Positions 21,543 to 31,935 of a stretch of 64,000 nucleotides of DNA are shown piece after piece. A program made the position numbers and the translations under genes. The notes under the pieces are model-generated. The model did no database searches and was not told the DNA's origin. It worked only from the letters and a program-made list of their open reading frames with translations. Within the stretch, counting starts at the first letter, position 1; each line of letters starts with the position of its first letter. The stretch covers positions 38,557,344-38,621,343 of the forward strand of contig CM068370.1 of NCBI GenBank assembly GCA_034769895.1. The letters are read 5' to 3'. This stretch comes from Magicicada septendecula. Lineage: Eukaryota > Arthropoda > Insecta > Hemiptera > Cicadidae.

Positions 21543-21871
21543 CCAGTCGCATCCAAGCGGCTGAAATGAGATTTCTCAGGCACGTGGCAGGCTATACTCT
21601 CCATGATCATAGAATAAACACAGATATACGGCAGGTGCTGAATATTATGAGTATACTCTACAGTATCGCCCAGTATCGGCTGAATTGGTGGGAACATCCT
21701 TGCCGAATGGATGACTGCCGCATCCCCAAACAACTATGGAACTATAAGCCGACGGGCCGGAGAGGTGTGGGACGTTCGAGGAAGCGCTGGAGTGACCAGC
21801 TGTAATATTTACCTATTTGAGACCGGAACAAACCATTCTTGTTTTCAACCTTGAAAATGATGATGATGATG
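21543..21871 (+). mobile_element. 5'-truncated RTE-like LINE, family 2
   Basis: Reads QAAEMRFLRHVAGYTLHDHR, QVLNIMSILYS, YRLNWWEHPCRMDDCRIPKQ and RGVGRSRKRWSDQL in one frame, then an ATGATG tail. 14-bp TSD ATGGATTACAATAT at 21529-21542 and 21872-21885. This is only 329 bp, yet its frame is intact, so it is probably recent. The apparent start Met at 21467 lies in flanking DNA. Confidence 0.9.
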
Positions 21872-22153
21872 ATGGATTACAATATATAGATATCAGCGGA
21901 GAAGACGGGATTCTGTAACGAATACCTCATTAAAAATTCGGCCATTTTAATTATTTTCCATGTGTCTGAGTTTTCACTACAACAATGGTTTGTATATAAT
22001 AAGATCAGTATCAGTTAATGTGCAATACAATATGGAGAGCTCTCAAAGGCAGACAGACACAATTGTTATAGAGACAACAGAAACGACATCCCTGTGGTGA
22101 GCTGTCAAGAGCAGCGTGAGACTAGAAACTGAGGAAAATGAAGACGTTATATT

Positions 22154-22532
22154 TTTACATGGTGTTCTGCCCTGAGGCAGGTCTTCAAATGGTAAAAAGC
22201 TCTCCATGCTATCCTATCGCATGCCAGTCTATTCGTTTCTTCGCAACACCCTCTGATTTTTATGCTATCTATTAACTTCATTCTCCTACGCCCTCTTGTT
22301 TTTTCTACTTCTATGACACCCTCCATGGCAGTTGTAAGCAACCAGTCTCTTCTTAAACAATGACGTAACAAATTCCTTTTCCTATTTTCTATTACCTTCA
22401 GGACTCTTCTCTCTTCCCCTACTCTTCTCAAAACTTCATCATTCCTTACTTTATGAACCTACCTTAATTTTTCCATTGCTCGCCAAACCCACATCTCAAA
22501 TGCTTCTAATCTTTTCTCAAACATATTAGAGC
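22154..22532 (-). mobile_element. 5'-truncated RTE-like LINE, family 8
   Basis: The minus strand reads GEERRVLKVIENRKRNLLRH, CLRRDWLLTTAMEGVIEVEK and RGRRRMKLIDSIK: the RTE C-terminal end. 10-bp TSD ACGTTATATT at 22144-22153 and 22533-22542. Confidence 0.8.
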
Positions 22533-22542
22533 ACGTTATATT

Positions 22543-23487
22543 AGAGCTTGGAATATTTTCTATTCACGACAGAATTTGTCAAAATGCATGCAACGGAAAG
22601 ACCATTTGAACAGAATGCCAGACGACACGATGCATACTATAAGTCATATTATAGACCGGCCTATTCCATTTGATGGGGACGAGGAAGAAGAAGAAAAAGA
22701 AAACAAAAAGCCGCAGACGGTGAGTTGCAATATATTTGATTGAAGAAAAAGAAGTTATATTGCACCTAGTTTGTGAGTTAAACAACTTTCTCAACACCAA
22801 TATACTATTCGTTCACACAGCTTGTAGCTGTATTTTGCAGTTACCGTCACGATCAACACAGGTTTTCTAACCTTCCTAGGATACCGATCCCCGCCCGCTG
22901 TCAGACGGACATCCCGCCGCTGATCACCGGACAATGATGTATGCTCACGAAGAAATATGGCGTTCCAATGAGATAATTATTGTTTTACAGGAAGTATCAA
23001 TAACCCATGCAACTAGTTTCTGGTTGAGTAACTCTAGACGCGCTCCCTTGACTTACACACTTCGCGTGATATTTCATAAATATTAATCACACGCCACTAG
23101 ATAGATAGATTGTTTTTTTTTTGTTAATTCTAATTTTGGAATTTTCAATTTCCTGCGAATATGTAGGCCGCGGCGTGAAACTAGTAAATTACCGTGTTTT
23201 TGTGTCCTAACCGTCATATGTTAAGCGGTAACGTGTGAGACATTCGAAACAGTGAACACGTGTTCTGTAAACCTACACTCATGTGATTTAGATACGAACG
23301 CTATGCACTGTGCATTGTGTTGTGTCCTGGCATTACTGTCACACTCGAAGAAGGTTTCTCTTCCAATAATACCCGTTTGTTAACAGTAGATAAAAATGGA
23401 CGTAAATTTTTGTCTCAGTAACAATAAATTGAGTACAACGTCAGAGTATATTACAATTTTGTTGAAATTATTACATTATCAGCCGCT
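22543..23487. other. No gene seen; possible host noncoding DNA
   Basis: Fairly balanced composition. 22850-23060 holds CG-containing words and a GATAATTATTGTTTTAC patch, but no coding potential. Confidence 0.3.
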
Positions 23488-23561
23488 GGGCTGTTAGGCC
23501 GTGATCCAAGTTTGTCGTCGTTGACGAACGTTTCGGCCCCACCATCGGGGGCCATCGTCAG
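23488..23561 (-). mobile_element. Solo hammerhead-bearing Penelope-like end
   Basis: Matches one arm of the inverted pair at 17236 (GGGCTGTTAGGCCGTG at 23488). It carries the most canonical core of that family, annotated separately. No partner arm or TSD is visible. Confidence 0.6.
23523..23561 (-). ncRNA. Hammerhead-ribozyme-like motif with a closed stem III
   Basis: Minus strand: CTGACGA (23555-23561), spacer T, stem II GGCCCC/GGGGCC (perfect), GAAA (23531-23534), then CGTTCGTC, which can fold as a 3-bp stem III (ACG-TT-CGT) followed by C. Unlike the ACGT copies it could therefore fold as a monomer in stem III. Stem I with the immediate flanks is not obvious. Confidence 0.6.
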
Positions 23562-24996
23562 TGTCTAGATTGCCACGGTGTCCGCTAGTCCACGTCAGAG
23601 ACGATGTACAGACTGTGTGTTCTGACGGAGAAGGCCCTAGTACAATGAAATGATTTCTCTCTTTTCACCAATGTTAGTACCGCTAACAATTAGACATTAC
23701 ATTACCTTACGCTGAGAAGGGTACACAAACTTACAGGTAATTTGATAGCAAAATGAAATGACTCAATAGCCGGGTACTTATATGGGAATTTACTAATGTA
23801 TAAAATTTCTGGATTGTATACTCCTCAGCGCAGTCAGATCTATAACAGACCATTGCGGGTTCCAGTTCATGTTAGCTCGTATTGTCTTTCACGAGAGACG
23901 CTGGCTCAATACAATGGGTCTTCTTCTTCTTGTCCTCAATCCAGAGGTTGGTGGGCTTGCAATTTCTTCCTTTCCATAAACAGCCTCTTGATCACCATAC
24001 ATTCATCTCTTCCTTCTTTTACCCTAAGCACGCACTCCTGCCTAGGTCTCCCCCCCCCCATTACGACCTTGGATCATTCCTTCGATCAGAGTGGTGAACC
24101 AGTTTAAATGGCGCAGCAGGTGACCGACCATATCGCTTCTCCCTTCCACAACGGATCCAATCAGCGACGTCTCTTTATCACCCATTCTTTTCAAAACCTC
24201 ATCTTCAGGTACTCTTTCCGTTCACGATATTCTTAAGGATTTTCTTAAAGATAAGGAGGATATTCTTAAGGACATCTTCCTTATAATAAATAAATGACAA
24301 ATGTTCCGCCCTTGGTCATCAAGGAATCATCCTTAAGATGGCAGAGATGGGTTTGCTGAAACGTCACAGAAAACGAGAAGTTGAACGCCAGACTCGACCA
24401 GAACCAAGATGCATCACATCCCCCTCAGAACTCTAAGAGTTGGAGAATTGTGTGTGTGATGTAAAATTCACAGTTCGTACTATTTATACATCTGTTCCTG
24501 CTATACAATGTAGACGTACGCATTGCAAAGGTGTGCATCTAAAAATAAATTCACCAATAGCCCATAACTCCATAAGTCTGTATACTCGAGTATCAAGTTG
24601 TACAATGGTGCCAACACTCGTACGATACGCTATCACGTTATGCTAAACGGCAATTGATGTCAACATATCTCTCTCTCTCTCGCGCTCTGTTCCCAATGCA
24701 AAAGGAAGTGGTCGTTTAGTTGTGAAAGTTTTCAAATCCGAGTCTCGTCAATTTGTTAAATTGCTCAATTGAACGGCGCCGGCGCGCAGTTCGTGTGGTG
24801 ATAAGTTTTCACAAACCCGTGCATCCTTTTGTAGCGTGCAGCACGTCAATGCAAGACGTCTCGTTAACAATGATATCATAATAAACGTCCATTCATTATC
24901 GTTTGCACAGGTGTTTCTTTTTAACTGGGAAGAAGATTAAACTCGTGGATTACAGAATATCTCTGCTTGGCAAACCTTAAACTGACCTTACTGGTA
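23562..24996. other. No gene seen; one decayed hammerhead-like motif
   Basis: Plus-strand frames at 23796-24107 have no recognisable domain. At 24332-24366 CTTAAGA-T-GGCA...TGCT-GAAACGTC resembles the ribozyme motif with one core base changed. 24660-24690 has a CT-rich patch followed by CG-containing sequence (24770-24860). Confidence 0.35.
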
Positions 24997-26228
24997 AATC
25001 CTCTATCCGGACTGCTTCCATCGTAATCCTCTATCCGGACTGCTTCCATCGTAATCCTCTATCCGGACTTCTTCCATCGTAATCCTCTATCCGGACTTCT
25101 TCCATCGTAATCCTCTATCCGGACTGCTTCCATCGTAATCCTCTATCCGGACTGCTTCCATCGTAATCCTCTATCCGGACTTCTTCCATCGTAATCCTCT
25201 ATCCGGACTGCTTCCATCGTAATCCTCTATCCGGACTTCTTCCATCGTAATCCTCTATCCGGACTGCTTCCATCGTAATCCTCTATCCGGACCTCTTCCA
25301 TCGTACTCCTCTATCCGGACCTCTTCCATCGTAATCCTCTATCCGAACTGCTTCCATCGTAATCCTCTATCCGGACTTCTTCCATCGTAATCCTCTATCC
25401 GGACTGCTTCCATCGTAATCCTCTAACCGGACTGCTTCCATCGTAATCCTCTAACCGGACTGCTTCCATCGTAATCCTCTATCCGGACTTCTTCCATCGT
25501 AATCCTCTATCCGGACTGCTTCCATCGTAATCCTCTATCCGGACTGCTTCCATCGTAATCCTCTATCCGGACTGCTTCCATCGTAATCCTTTAACCGGAC
25601 TGCTTCCATCGTAATCCTCTATCCGGACTGCTTCCATCGTAATCCTCTAACCGGACTGCTTCCATCGTAATCCTCTATCCGGACTGCTTCCATCGTAATC
25701 CTCTAACCGGACTGCTTCCATCGTAATCCTCTAACCGGACTGCTTCCATCGTAATCCTCTAACCGGACTGCTTCCATCGTAATCCTCTAACCGGACTGCT
25801 TCCATCGTAATCCTCTATCCGGACTTCTTCCATCGTAATCCTCTATCCGGACTGCTTCCATCGTAATCCTCTATCCGGACTGCTTCCATCGTAATCCTCT
25901 AACCGGACTGCTTCCATCGTAATCCTCTATCCGGACTTCTTCCATCGTAATCCTCTATCCGGACTGCTTCCATCGCAATCCTCTAACCAGACTGCTTCCA
26001 TCGTAATCCTCTATCCGGACTGCTTCCATCGTAATCCTCTAACCGGACTGCTTCCATCGTAATCCTCTATCCGGACTTCTTCCATCGTAATCCTCTATCC
26101 GGACTGCTTCCATCGTAATCCTCTATCCGGACTGCTTCCATCGTAATCCTCTATCCGGACTGCTTCCATCGTAATCCTCTATCCGGACTGCTTCCATCGT
26201 AATCCTCTATCCGGACTTCTTCCATTGT
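24997..26228 (+). repeat. 28-bp minisatellite, about 44 copies
   Basis: Unit AATCCTCTATCCGGACTGCT plus TCCATCGT, in near-perfect register for 1,232 bp. Recurrent variants are CTGC/CTTC at the middle and TATCC/TAACC; a few copies have CCTC or a single change. The variants are interspersed, which suggests several rounds of multi-unit duplication. The array stops abruptly about 17 bp before a hammerhead-like motif on the opposite strand (26245-26280). A single inverted copy of the unit is found beside the related motif at 53645. No spacers are present. Confidence 0.95.
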
Positions 26229-26244
26229 AATAATTTTCTTGCTT

Positions 26245-26280
26245 GACGTTTCGGTCCCTGGAGTCTGGGTTCGTCCTCAG
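26245..26280 (-). ncRNA. Hammerhead-like motif beside the minisatellite
   Basis: Minus strand: CTGAGGA (26274-26280), spacer C, stem II of which GAACCC/GGGACC keeps four of six pairs, GAAA (26249-26252), CGTC. Its flank AAGAAAATTATTACAATGGA continues straight into the 28-bp array. Confidence 0.5.
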
Positions 26281-26479
26281 AAGCTAAACATACAAAACAA
26301 CTGTATAAAAAATGTTAGCAATATGAAATATACACATAACTACGATTAAAAAACCTTTCATAACAATATTAGTCTTACACACTTTAGAAACAACATATAA
26401 GAACAGAAATATAAGACTAAACTACAAGATAATCTAAAGTAAAGGTAAGCCACTTGCATGTAAGAAAGATTCATTTGAT
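26281..26479. other. No gene seen
   Basis: AT-rich sequence between the ribozyme-like motif and a LINE fragment; probably the rest of the Penelope-like insertion. Confidence 0.3.
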
Positions 26480-26980
26480 GATTATTCATCACCATCATCA
26501 CATCAGCAATATCTTTTGTTTTTGATTCAACTCCTTGTGTGCTTCAATTAGCCGTCGTCTTGTTATCATAACGTTGTCAGCGTAAGCACATATTTGGCTT
26601 GTCTTATTTAATATTATTCCTCGCTGATCGTTTTCTGTAATGGCATAGTGTAGCGCATAATAAAGAGTGGGGCCGATAACCCACCATCTTGCTTAACTCC
26701 CTTTATTAAATGCAAATGATTCACACTCAGCATAAATATTCCCATATTTAATTTTGGATTTTGTGAATCGCATGGTCATCTTCGTTAAGTATATAAGTTT
26801 TAAAGGAATTTCCCATATCTCTCATGGCTTCATAAAGTTTTCCCTTACGCACACTATCAAATGCCTGTCTAAAGTCCACAAACAGCATGCGAAGATCTAT
26901 CTCATACTCACTGCGCTTTTCTATAATCTGCCTGATTACAAGCAACTGATCACAAGTATCTCTGTTTGGTCGTCTAACGA
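26480..26980 (-). mobile_element. RTE-like LINE fragment (RT palm)
   Basis: The minus strand reads RPNRDTCDQLLVIRQIIEKR, SEYEIDLRMLFVDFRQAFDS (RT motif A, with the catalytic D of F-V-D-F), VRKGKLYEAMRDMG, then after frameshifts an ICAYADNVMITRRR block that corresponds to the YADD box with the second D changed to N. It is a palm-domain fragment, unlike the C-terminal scraps elsewhere. Confidence 0.8.
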
Positions 26981-27830
26981 TAAATAAAATAAACTATATC
27001 ACAATCTTCTCTTTCACGGCCTTTCTTGTGGTCGCTTGAAGCGATAACAGAACCAAAGACGTTTTTATGTTTCTTCCCCACAACATGTGATACTGTTGTG
27101 GGTTGCGAAACTGTGCGGTAGTGCAGTGCAGGCATCGTTGTGGGAAAGGAGAGAGAGTATGTACACGTGAAGAAACGGGAACACGTGGAGGAGTGAGCGA
27201 GAGGAGGAGACAGGCAAGCTTTCAAACGAGCAGATTCAATACCCTTTTACGATCAATGGTTTATGACAAATGTGCATGTCGGGCCGTTATATGTGTTCAG
27301 TATTCAGTACTTGTGGGAGGGAATTATAATAAAATGCGAGCTTATTTATTGCCGCACGTCCCTGCGTATTTCACGGAAACACGACTTGAAATTAAAATTC
27401 TTACTTCAATATGAATAAATTATTTCTTTATTTGCGCGTTTTTCTGCACCAGCGTGTAGCATCTTATTCAATGTTCAACTTTATATGAATTTGTACACAG
27501 AGAAGTGCATCAGTATGTAAACATTGTAAATTCTCGAAGAAACTTTTTAATTTTATTAACTCTGTATATTTTGCTATCGTATAACAATGTCGCCTGATTG
27601 AAAAGATCAGTAAAACGGAATAAAGAAGCTTAACTGAAAGCAATAATGAAAAACACTTTTTTGTTGGTCTAAAGGCCTGACTTTGTCATTGTCTTCAAGT
27701 TCCCATCGTCATCTCTACATCGTCCAGATAGTTTCACCTGGCAGGAGCTCTATCTTCCCTGGATACTTCACCAAAATTTTCCAAAAATTTTATTCTTGCT
27801 TTACACAGTTATTTTTCTTTTTTCTTTTTT
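26981..27830. other. No gene seen
   Basis: Mixed noncoding sequence. The frames at 26974-27225 and 27103-27414 overlap on opposite strands and show no known domain. Confidence 0.3.
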
Positions 27831-28018
27831 TCTTCTTCTTCTACTTCATCTTTACCTCCCCTCCTCCTCCTCCTCCTTCTCCTCCTCCTCACTCCTCCTC
27901 CTCCACCACCACCTCCTCCTTCTCCTCCTCCTCCTCCTCCTCCTTCTTCTTCTTCTTCTTCTTCTTCTTCTTCTTCTTCTTCTTCTTCTTCTTCTTCTTC
28001 TTCTTCTTCTTCTTCTCT

Positions 28019-28049
<31 letters not shown>

Positions 28050-28078
28050 CCACCATCATCGTCCTCGTCGTCGTCGTC
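27831..28078 (+). repeat. Pyrimidine-rich simple repeats: (TCC)n, (TTC)n, (CAT)n, (CGT)n
   Basis: Consecutive trinucleotide arrays on one strand. They generate long poly-Phe, poly-Leu, poly-Ser or poly-Glu frames (for example 27683-28216) that are not genes. Confidence 0.95.
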
Positions 28079-28654
28079 AGAACATGTCTGAACACTGCTA
28101 AATGGAAACTTCCACATTCATTAGCCAACGAATTTCTCTTGGGGATCTTGCTCACTGTCCCTCTATCTTACAAAGGAATATCTACAGATATACTTGAGCT
28201 GAAGGTTTTTAGCTAACAGTCTCGCCATCCTGACTGTCATTTTCTCACCTAGCCTTATAAATTCTTATTAACGTACAAAATGACCTCCACTCTAGTTTTG
28301 TTGACAATACAGTTAATTACTTTCTGATTATTGTCGATTATTTTTGCATAACAATATTCTTTGATCTCCGATACTAAGTCATAGTTCTTTCAAAGGTTCT
28401 TTGATCAATCAGCAATACTTTGTACTAATTAATTTTTGACTCTGTTCGTTTCCATTTCTTAATCGCAAACAAAGAATGAAGACTTTACCTTTGGAAAGAG
28501 AAGATTGCCAACCCTTATAACGTTGCTCACCTTTCAAAAGTGACCCACATTTATCGTATTCTGTCGGCAATCTCAGCTATTTACACCCATTGTGTACTAT
28601 AAGCCAAATATTTACTTTTATTCACAGTAAAAATAAAATTTATCAACAGTCAAC
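28079..28654. other. No gene seen
   Basis: AT-rich noncoding sequence without recognisable repeats. Confidence 0.3.
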
Positions 28655-28918
28655 ATAGAGTTGGATTAAAGAAGTGCAAAAGGATTTAAAAAAAATAATA
28701 TAAACGCAGAAGAAGCAATTGAGAGAGACATTTTTAAGGCAAAATTGTTAAAAATGGAAGGGGTCCAGGGTAGGAGAAAGAAAAACGTAGTTTCAAAGTG
28801 GACTGAAGACAGGAAGAAGAGACACAGTGATGAAAGAATATTGAAGAAAAAGAAAAGAACAAAGAATAACGAATTGAAATTGGCATGTGGTCCTTAGATG
28901 GCCAATACAAAAATAAAA
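28655..28918 (+). mobile_element. RTE-like LINE fragment, family 3
   Basis: 3' end of the family at 13020 (WIKEVQKDL-type, SKWTEDRKKRHS-type, then GGTCCTTAGATGGCC and an A-rich tail), with frameshifts. Confidence 0.7.
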
Positions 28919-28991
28919 AAAATGTATTAACAGATGCATTCCGTTTAAATTAGTTATTTGTTATATCAGTGTCGTGTTTGAAAGATCAGCC

Positions 28992-29022
28992 CTGAAGATA
29001 ACGCTTAGTTAAAAGAAACGTC
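28992..29022 (+). ncRNA. Hammerhead-like motif (weak stem II)
   Basis: CTGAAGA (28992-28998), then TAAC-GCTTA-GTTA, three extra A, GAAA (29015-29018), CGTC. The core is complete but stem II is AT-rich and not adjacent to GAAA. Confidence 0.35.
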
Positions 29023-29741
29023 CGCAAAATTAAAATTTAATTAAAACAAAAGTACAAACACACGGCACAGGAACACACGATTGTATAGTCAAGCTAATTA
29101 AATATTCAAATTAAACACTTGCTGCCGACGCTTGTGTTCAGACCGCTTGCACGAGGTGAGTGATTCAACGGACACACAAAAAACTTGTTGACTTTAAAGT
29201 AACATAACACACAATCTATCAAACTAACAGCTGAGCATGGAGACAACTTACGTCAACAGACAATTAAACATCATTTAAAGAATGGACAAACATAACAAAG
29301 CAACCGAGTTAAAACAAATACGCCTCGACGAAAAAAGCAACAAATTACACGCAAAAAGTATTTATGTTACAAAGACGGCACCGAAAGTAATCTAAAAACA
29401 GTAGAATAAATAAATACACTCCAGAGAAATCTATAGTCTAATTTTAATTAACACGTCTATGAAACATGCATATTGTATTACTCTGCTATGTTATACAGGA
29501 CTTCGATAGATATGCATATTATCAGATAATAACGGACATGAATTGACAGCTGACTATACCACAACATAATTAAACAGTTATTACACTTGCACTATCGTAT
29601 AATTATGAATTGTATAAATTATTATTTTGACTCGGTAAAAAAAGAAATATATTTTATTATTCGACAATCGATTCCTCTTAACTTTGAGACAGTTTTAAAT
29701 ATGACTATAAAACATGCGTTTTTTGAATTGTTGGTGTGTGC

Positions 29742-29777
<36 letters not shown>

Positions 29778-30409
29778 CAGACACACAGAGATAGATAGAC
29801 AGACAGAGACAAACAGGCAAGAGGTGACCTTAATAAATTAAATCACAAAACAGACGTCTAAATAGGCATATTTTTAGGATACAAAAATAAAAACATTTTG
29901 GTACAATAGTCTCTGAAAACAGGAATGATCTTACTCTTAACAAAATTTCCATAGCGTATTAGCGTTATAGGTAAAACACTGAGTTCGCTGTTGGCGGAGT
30001 GACAGTCTGGAAAAACAAAAATCAAACGTCTGCATACAGACAATAAACAGACAAATAAGAGAAATTATCGGAATTAAAAACAAAAGATTTTTTCTCAGGT
30101 CACAGAATTAAACGGTCTGCTTCATGGCAGAAATTCTCAAATATTTCCTTAGCAGCCTAAAGACAAAAACATGTCAGACAGACCAAGGAAAGGCAGGAGA
30201 GAAGCCATGACTAAGGACTCGAAAGAGAGAAGGGAGCCGGACTTTATGCATGATCTGTAGGACGATTGAGAAACATATAGATTGGAAGTCAGAAATCCGA
30301 AGGAAAAAACATTCTAAAATGGTTTTTGTGTATAATATATAGGCTTACATATATGTAATTCAATTACAAGAAGTAGCAAGAGCGTACTCACTGACAATTT
30401 CAGTGAAAA
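29023..30409. other. No gene seen; includes (GA)n
   Basis: Mostly A-rich noncoding DNA. A (TG)n(AG)n microsatellite lies at about 29733-29776. 30060-30300 is purine-rich. No convincing ORF. Confidence 0.35.
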
Positions 30410-30995
30410 AGACTAAAACCATGGCCTTTAAAGGCAAATATTCACTGAAGACTAAGATAGTTATAAACAACAGCACTTTAGGACAAGTGAGCCGTTTTAA
30501 ATAACTCGGATGCGCATTAAGCTATGACACTGAATATGATATAGAAGTGAAGATAAACAAGTTTAGGAATATTTGTGGAACGATTCATAGAAATCTTAGA
30601 AATAAAACATGGTACAGCACAAGCATCAAGACAATTGCAATACCCACATTGACATATGCGAGTGAGGCGTGGGTGATAACAAAAAAGGACGCGGCAAGAT
30701 CCACGGTGGTTAATATATGAAGTTTCTTCGAAGTACTTTAAACCATACATTGCAAGATAGAATAAGGAATGAGGAGAACAGAGCAGAAATCGAAGTAGAG
30801 GACGTAAATGAAATGATTTTAACTTACACAATACAATAGTGGGATCATTTACAAAATATGACAGAGGATCGATTGTCGAAAGCGGCATTGAACTATAAAG
30901 CCATTGGTAGAAGAGACGTGGGTCGTCCGAGGATGAGACGGGTGCCGGAACAGGTTTATATAATCTAATCTTTGAAGAAAAGGAGAAGAAGAAGA
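30410..30995 (+). mobile_element. RTE-like LINE fragment, family 6
   Basis: Plus-strand frame pieces: TKIVINNSTLGQVSRFK, GCALSYDTEYDIEVKINKFR, NICGTIHRNLRNKTWYSTSI, KTIAIPTLTYASEAWVITKK. It ends GCCGGAACAGGTTTATATAA followed by a GAAGAA-rich tail, as in the copy at 48721-51107. Many stops downstream. Confidence 0.8.
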
Positions 30996-31660
30996 ATATA
31001 TGTAATTCAAAAATGTATCCCATATGGCGGAAGACATATTGGTCGAAAAAGACAAGAATGACGAAATTAGGATCAGCAAAACCTGCTGTAACTGAAAAAA
31101 CTAACGATGAAGACGATTGTAAACTCAAGTCAAACACCACGACGCCGACAATCGGCTCTGGCTTCCTACTCGTTATGCAGGCAACACTGGTTTCGCAACA
31201 TTTTTACAACCCCCCAATTAATGTAAATTTCACGTTGTAAAGCCGCTTTCATGCTCTATTTATCTCGCGTCCGTACGGTTTCACCGCCTTCATAGAATAT
31301 TGATTTAACGAGCCGGTTACGTAAGCCGACGAATGGCGCAAAGTTTACGAAGTTATCGCGTGAATTTAATTACAATTTATTGTAATGACAAAGTAGTTTT
31401 GGTTGCGACAGTGACTGGCTGTCAATCCGTTAGTAGGTATGTGTGTGTGTGTGACGTGACGGGAGATTGCGATCGAAAGCGTTTCTTTCCTAACGTTGCG
31501 TCGCAATGTTGCTTCTCCTGCGACACGCTTGCGCCTCGCCGCGGGGAAACGAATTCCTGAAAACACGCCAGTTCCCAAACCACTATGGGTTTACGCCCAT
31601 CGGCAGCTTTGACATTTTTTCGCTGCACGTTTGGATTTTTTTCAAAACCCAACACGTAAA
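30996..31660. other. Noncoding, possible host sequence
   Basis: 31220-31620 is richer in CG dinucleotides than its surroundings and includes TTTAATTACAATTTATTG. No known gene; overlapping ORFs on both strands lack domains. Confidence 0.3.
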
Positions 31661-31800
31661 TTTCTTCTTCTTCTTCTTCTTCTTCTTCTTCTTCTTCTTC
31701 TTCTTCTTCTTCTTCTTCTTCTTCTTCTTCTTCGTCTTCTTCTTCTTCTTCTTCTTCAATCCAGGATTAGGCGACATCACCTGTTCCGGTCTCTATTTTG
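31661..31800 (-). mobile_element. (TTC)n tail and tip of an RTE-like LINE
   Basis: About 97 bp of (TTC)n, i.e. (GAA)n on the minus strand, preceded on that strand by CCGGAACAGGTGATG and CCTAATCCTGGATTG, the same 3' end as the LINE at 48721-51107. Only the last ~40 bp of the element plus its tail are present. Confidence 0.65.
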
Positions 31801-31935
31801 ACACATCTCAAATTCTTCTAATCTTCTCTCATCCTCCTTCCTCAGTGCCCATGTCTCTGCACCATATAAAGCAACGCTCCACACACATAACATTTGGCCA
31901 ACCATTTTCTTAAATTCTTATTAATTTTGCCACAT
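31801..31935 (-). mobile_element. RTE-like LINE scrap, family 8
   Basis: The same 130 bp as inside the copy at 17950-18540 (antisense of the VLYGTETWTLRKEDERRLEA region). Directly adjacent to the previous tail, so one element may have hit the other or a template switch occurred. Confidence 0.6.

Noticed and set aside
24997-26228. Regular 28-bp direct repeats resembling a CRISPR array
   Set aside because: There are no unique spacers between repeats; units abut directly, no cas genes exist, and the context is an animal genome. It is a minisatellite.
27683-28216. 177-codon ORF with poly-Phe/Ile and the overlapping poly-Glu and poly-Leu ORFs
   Set aside because: Entirely produced by trinucleotide simple repeats.
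31506-31913. 135-codon ORF
   Set aside because: Its centre is a (TTC)n LINE tail, and its end is the antisense of another LINE fragment.
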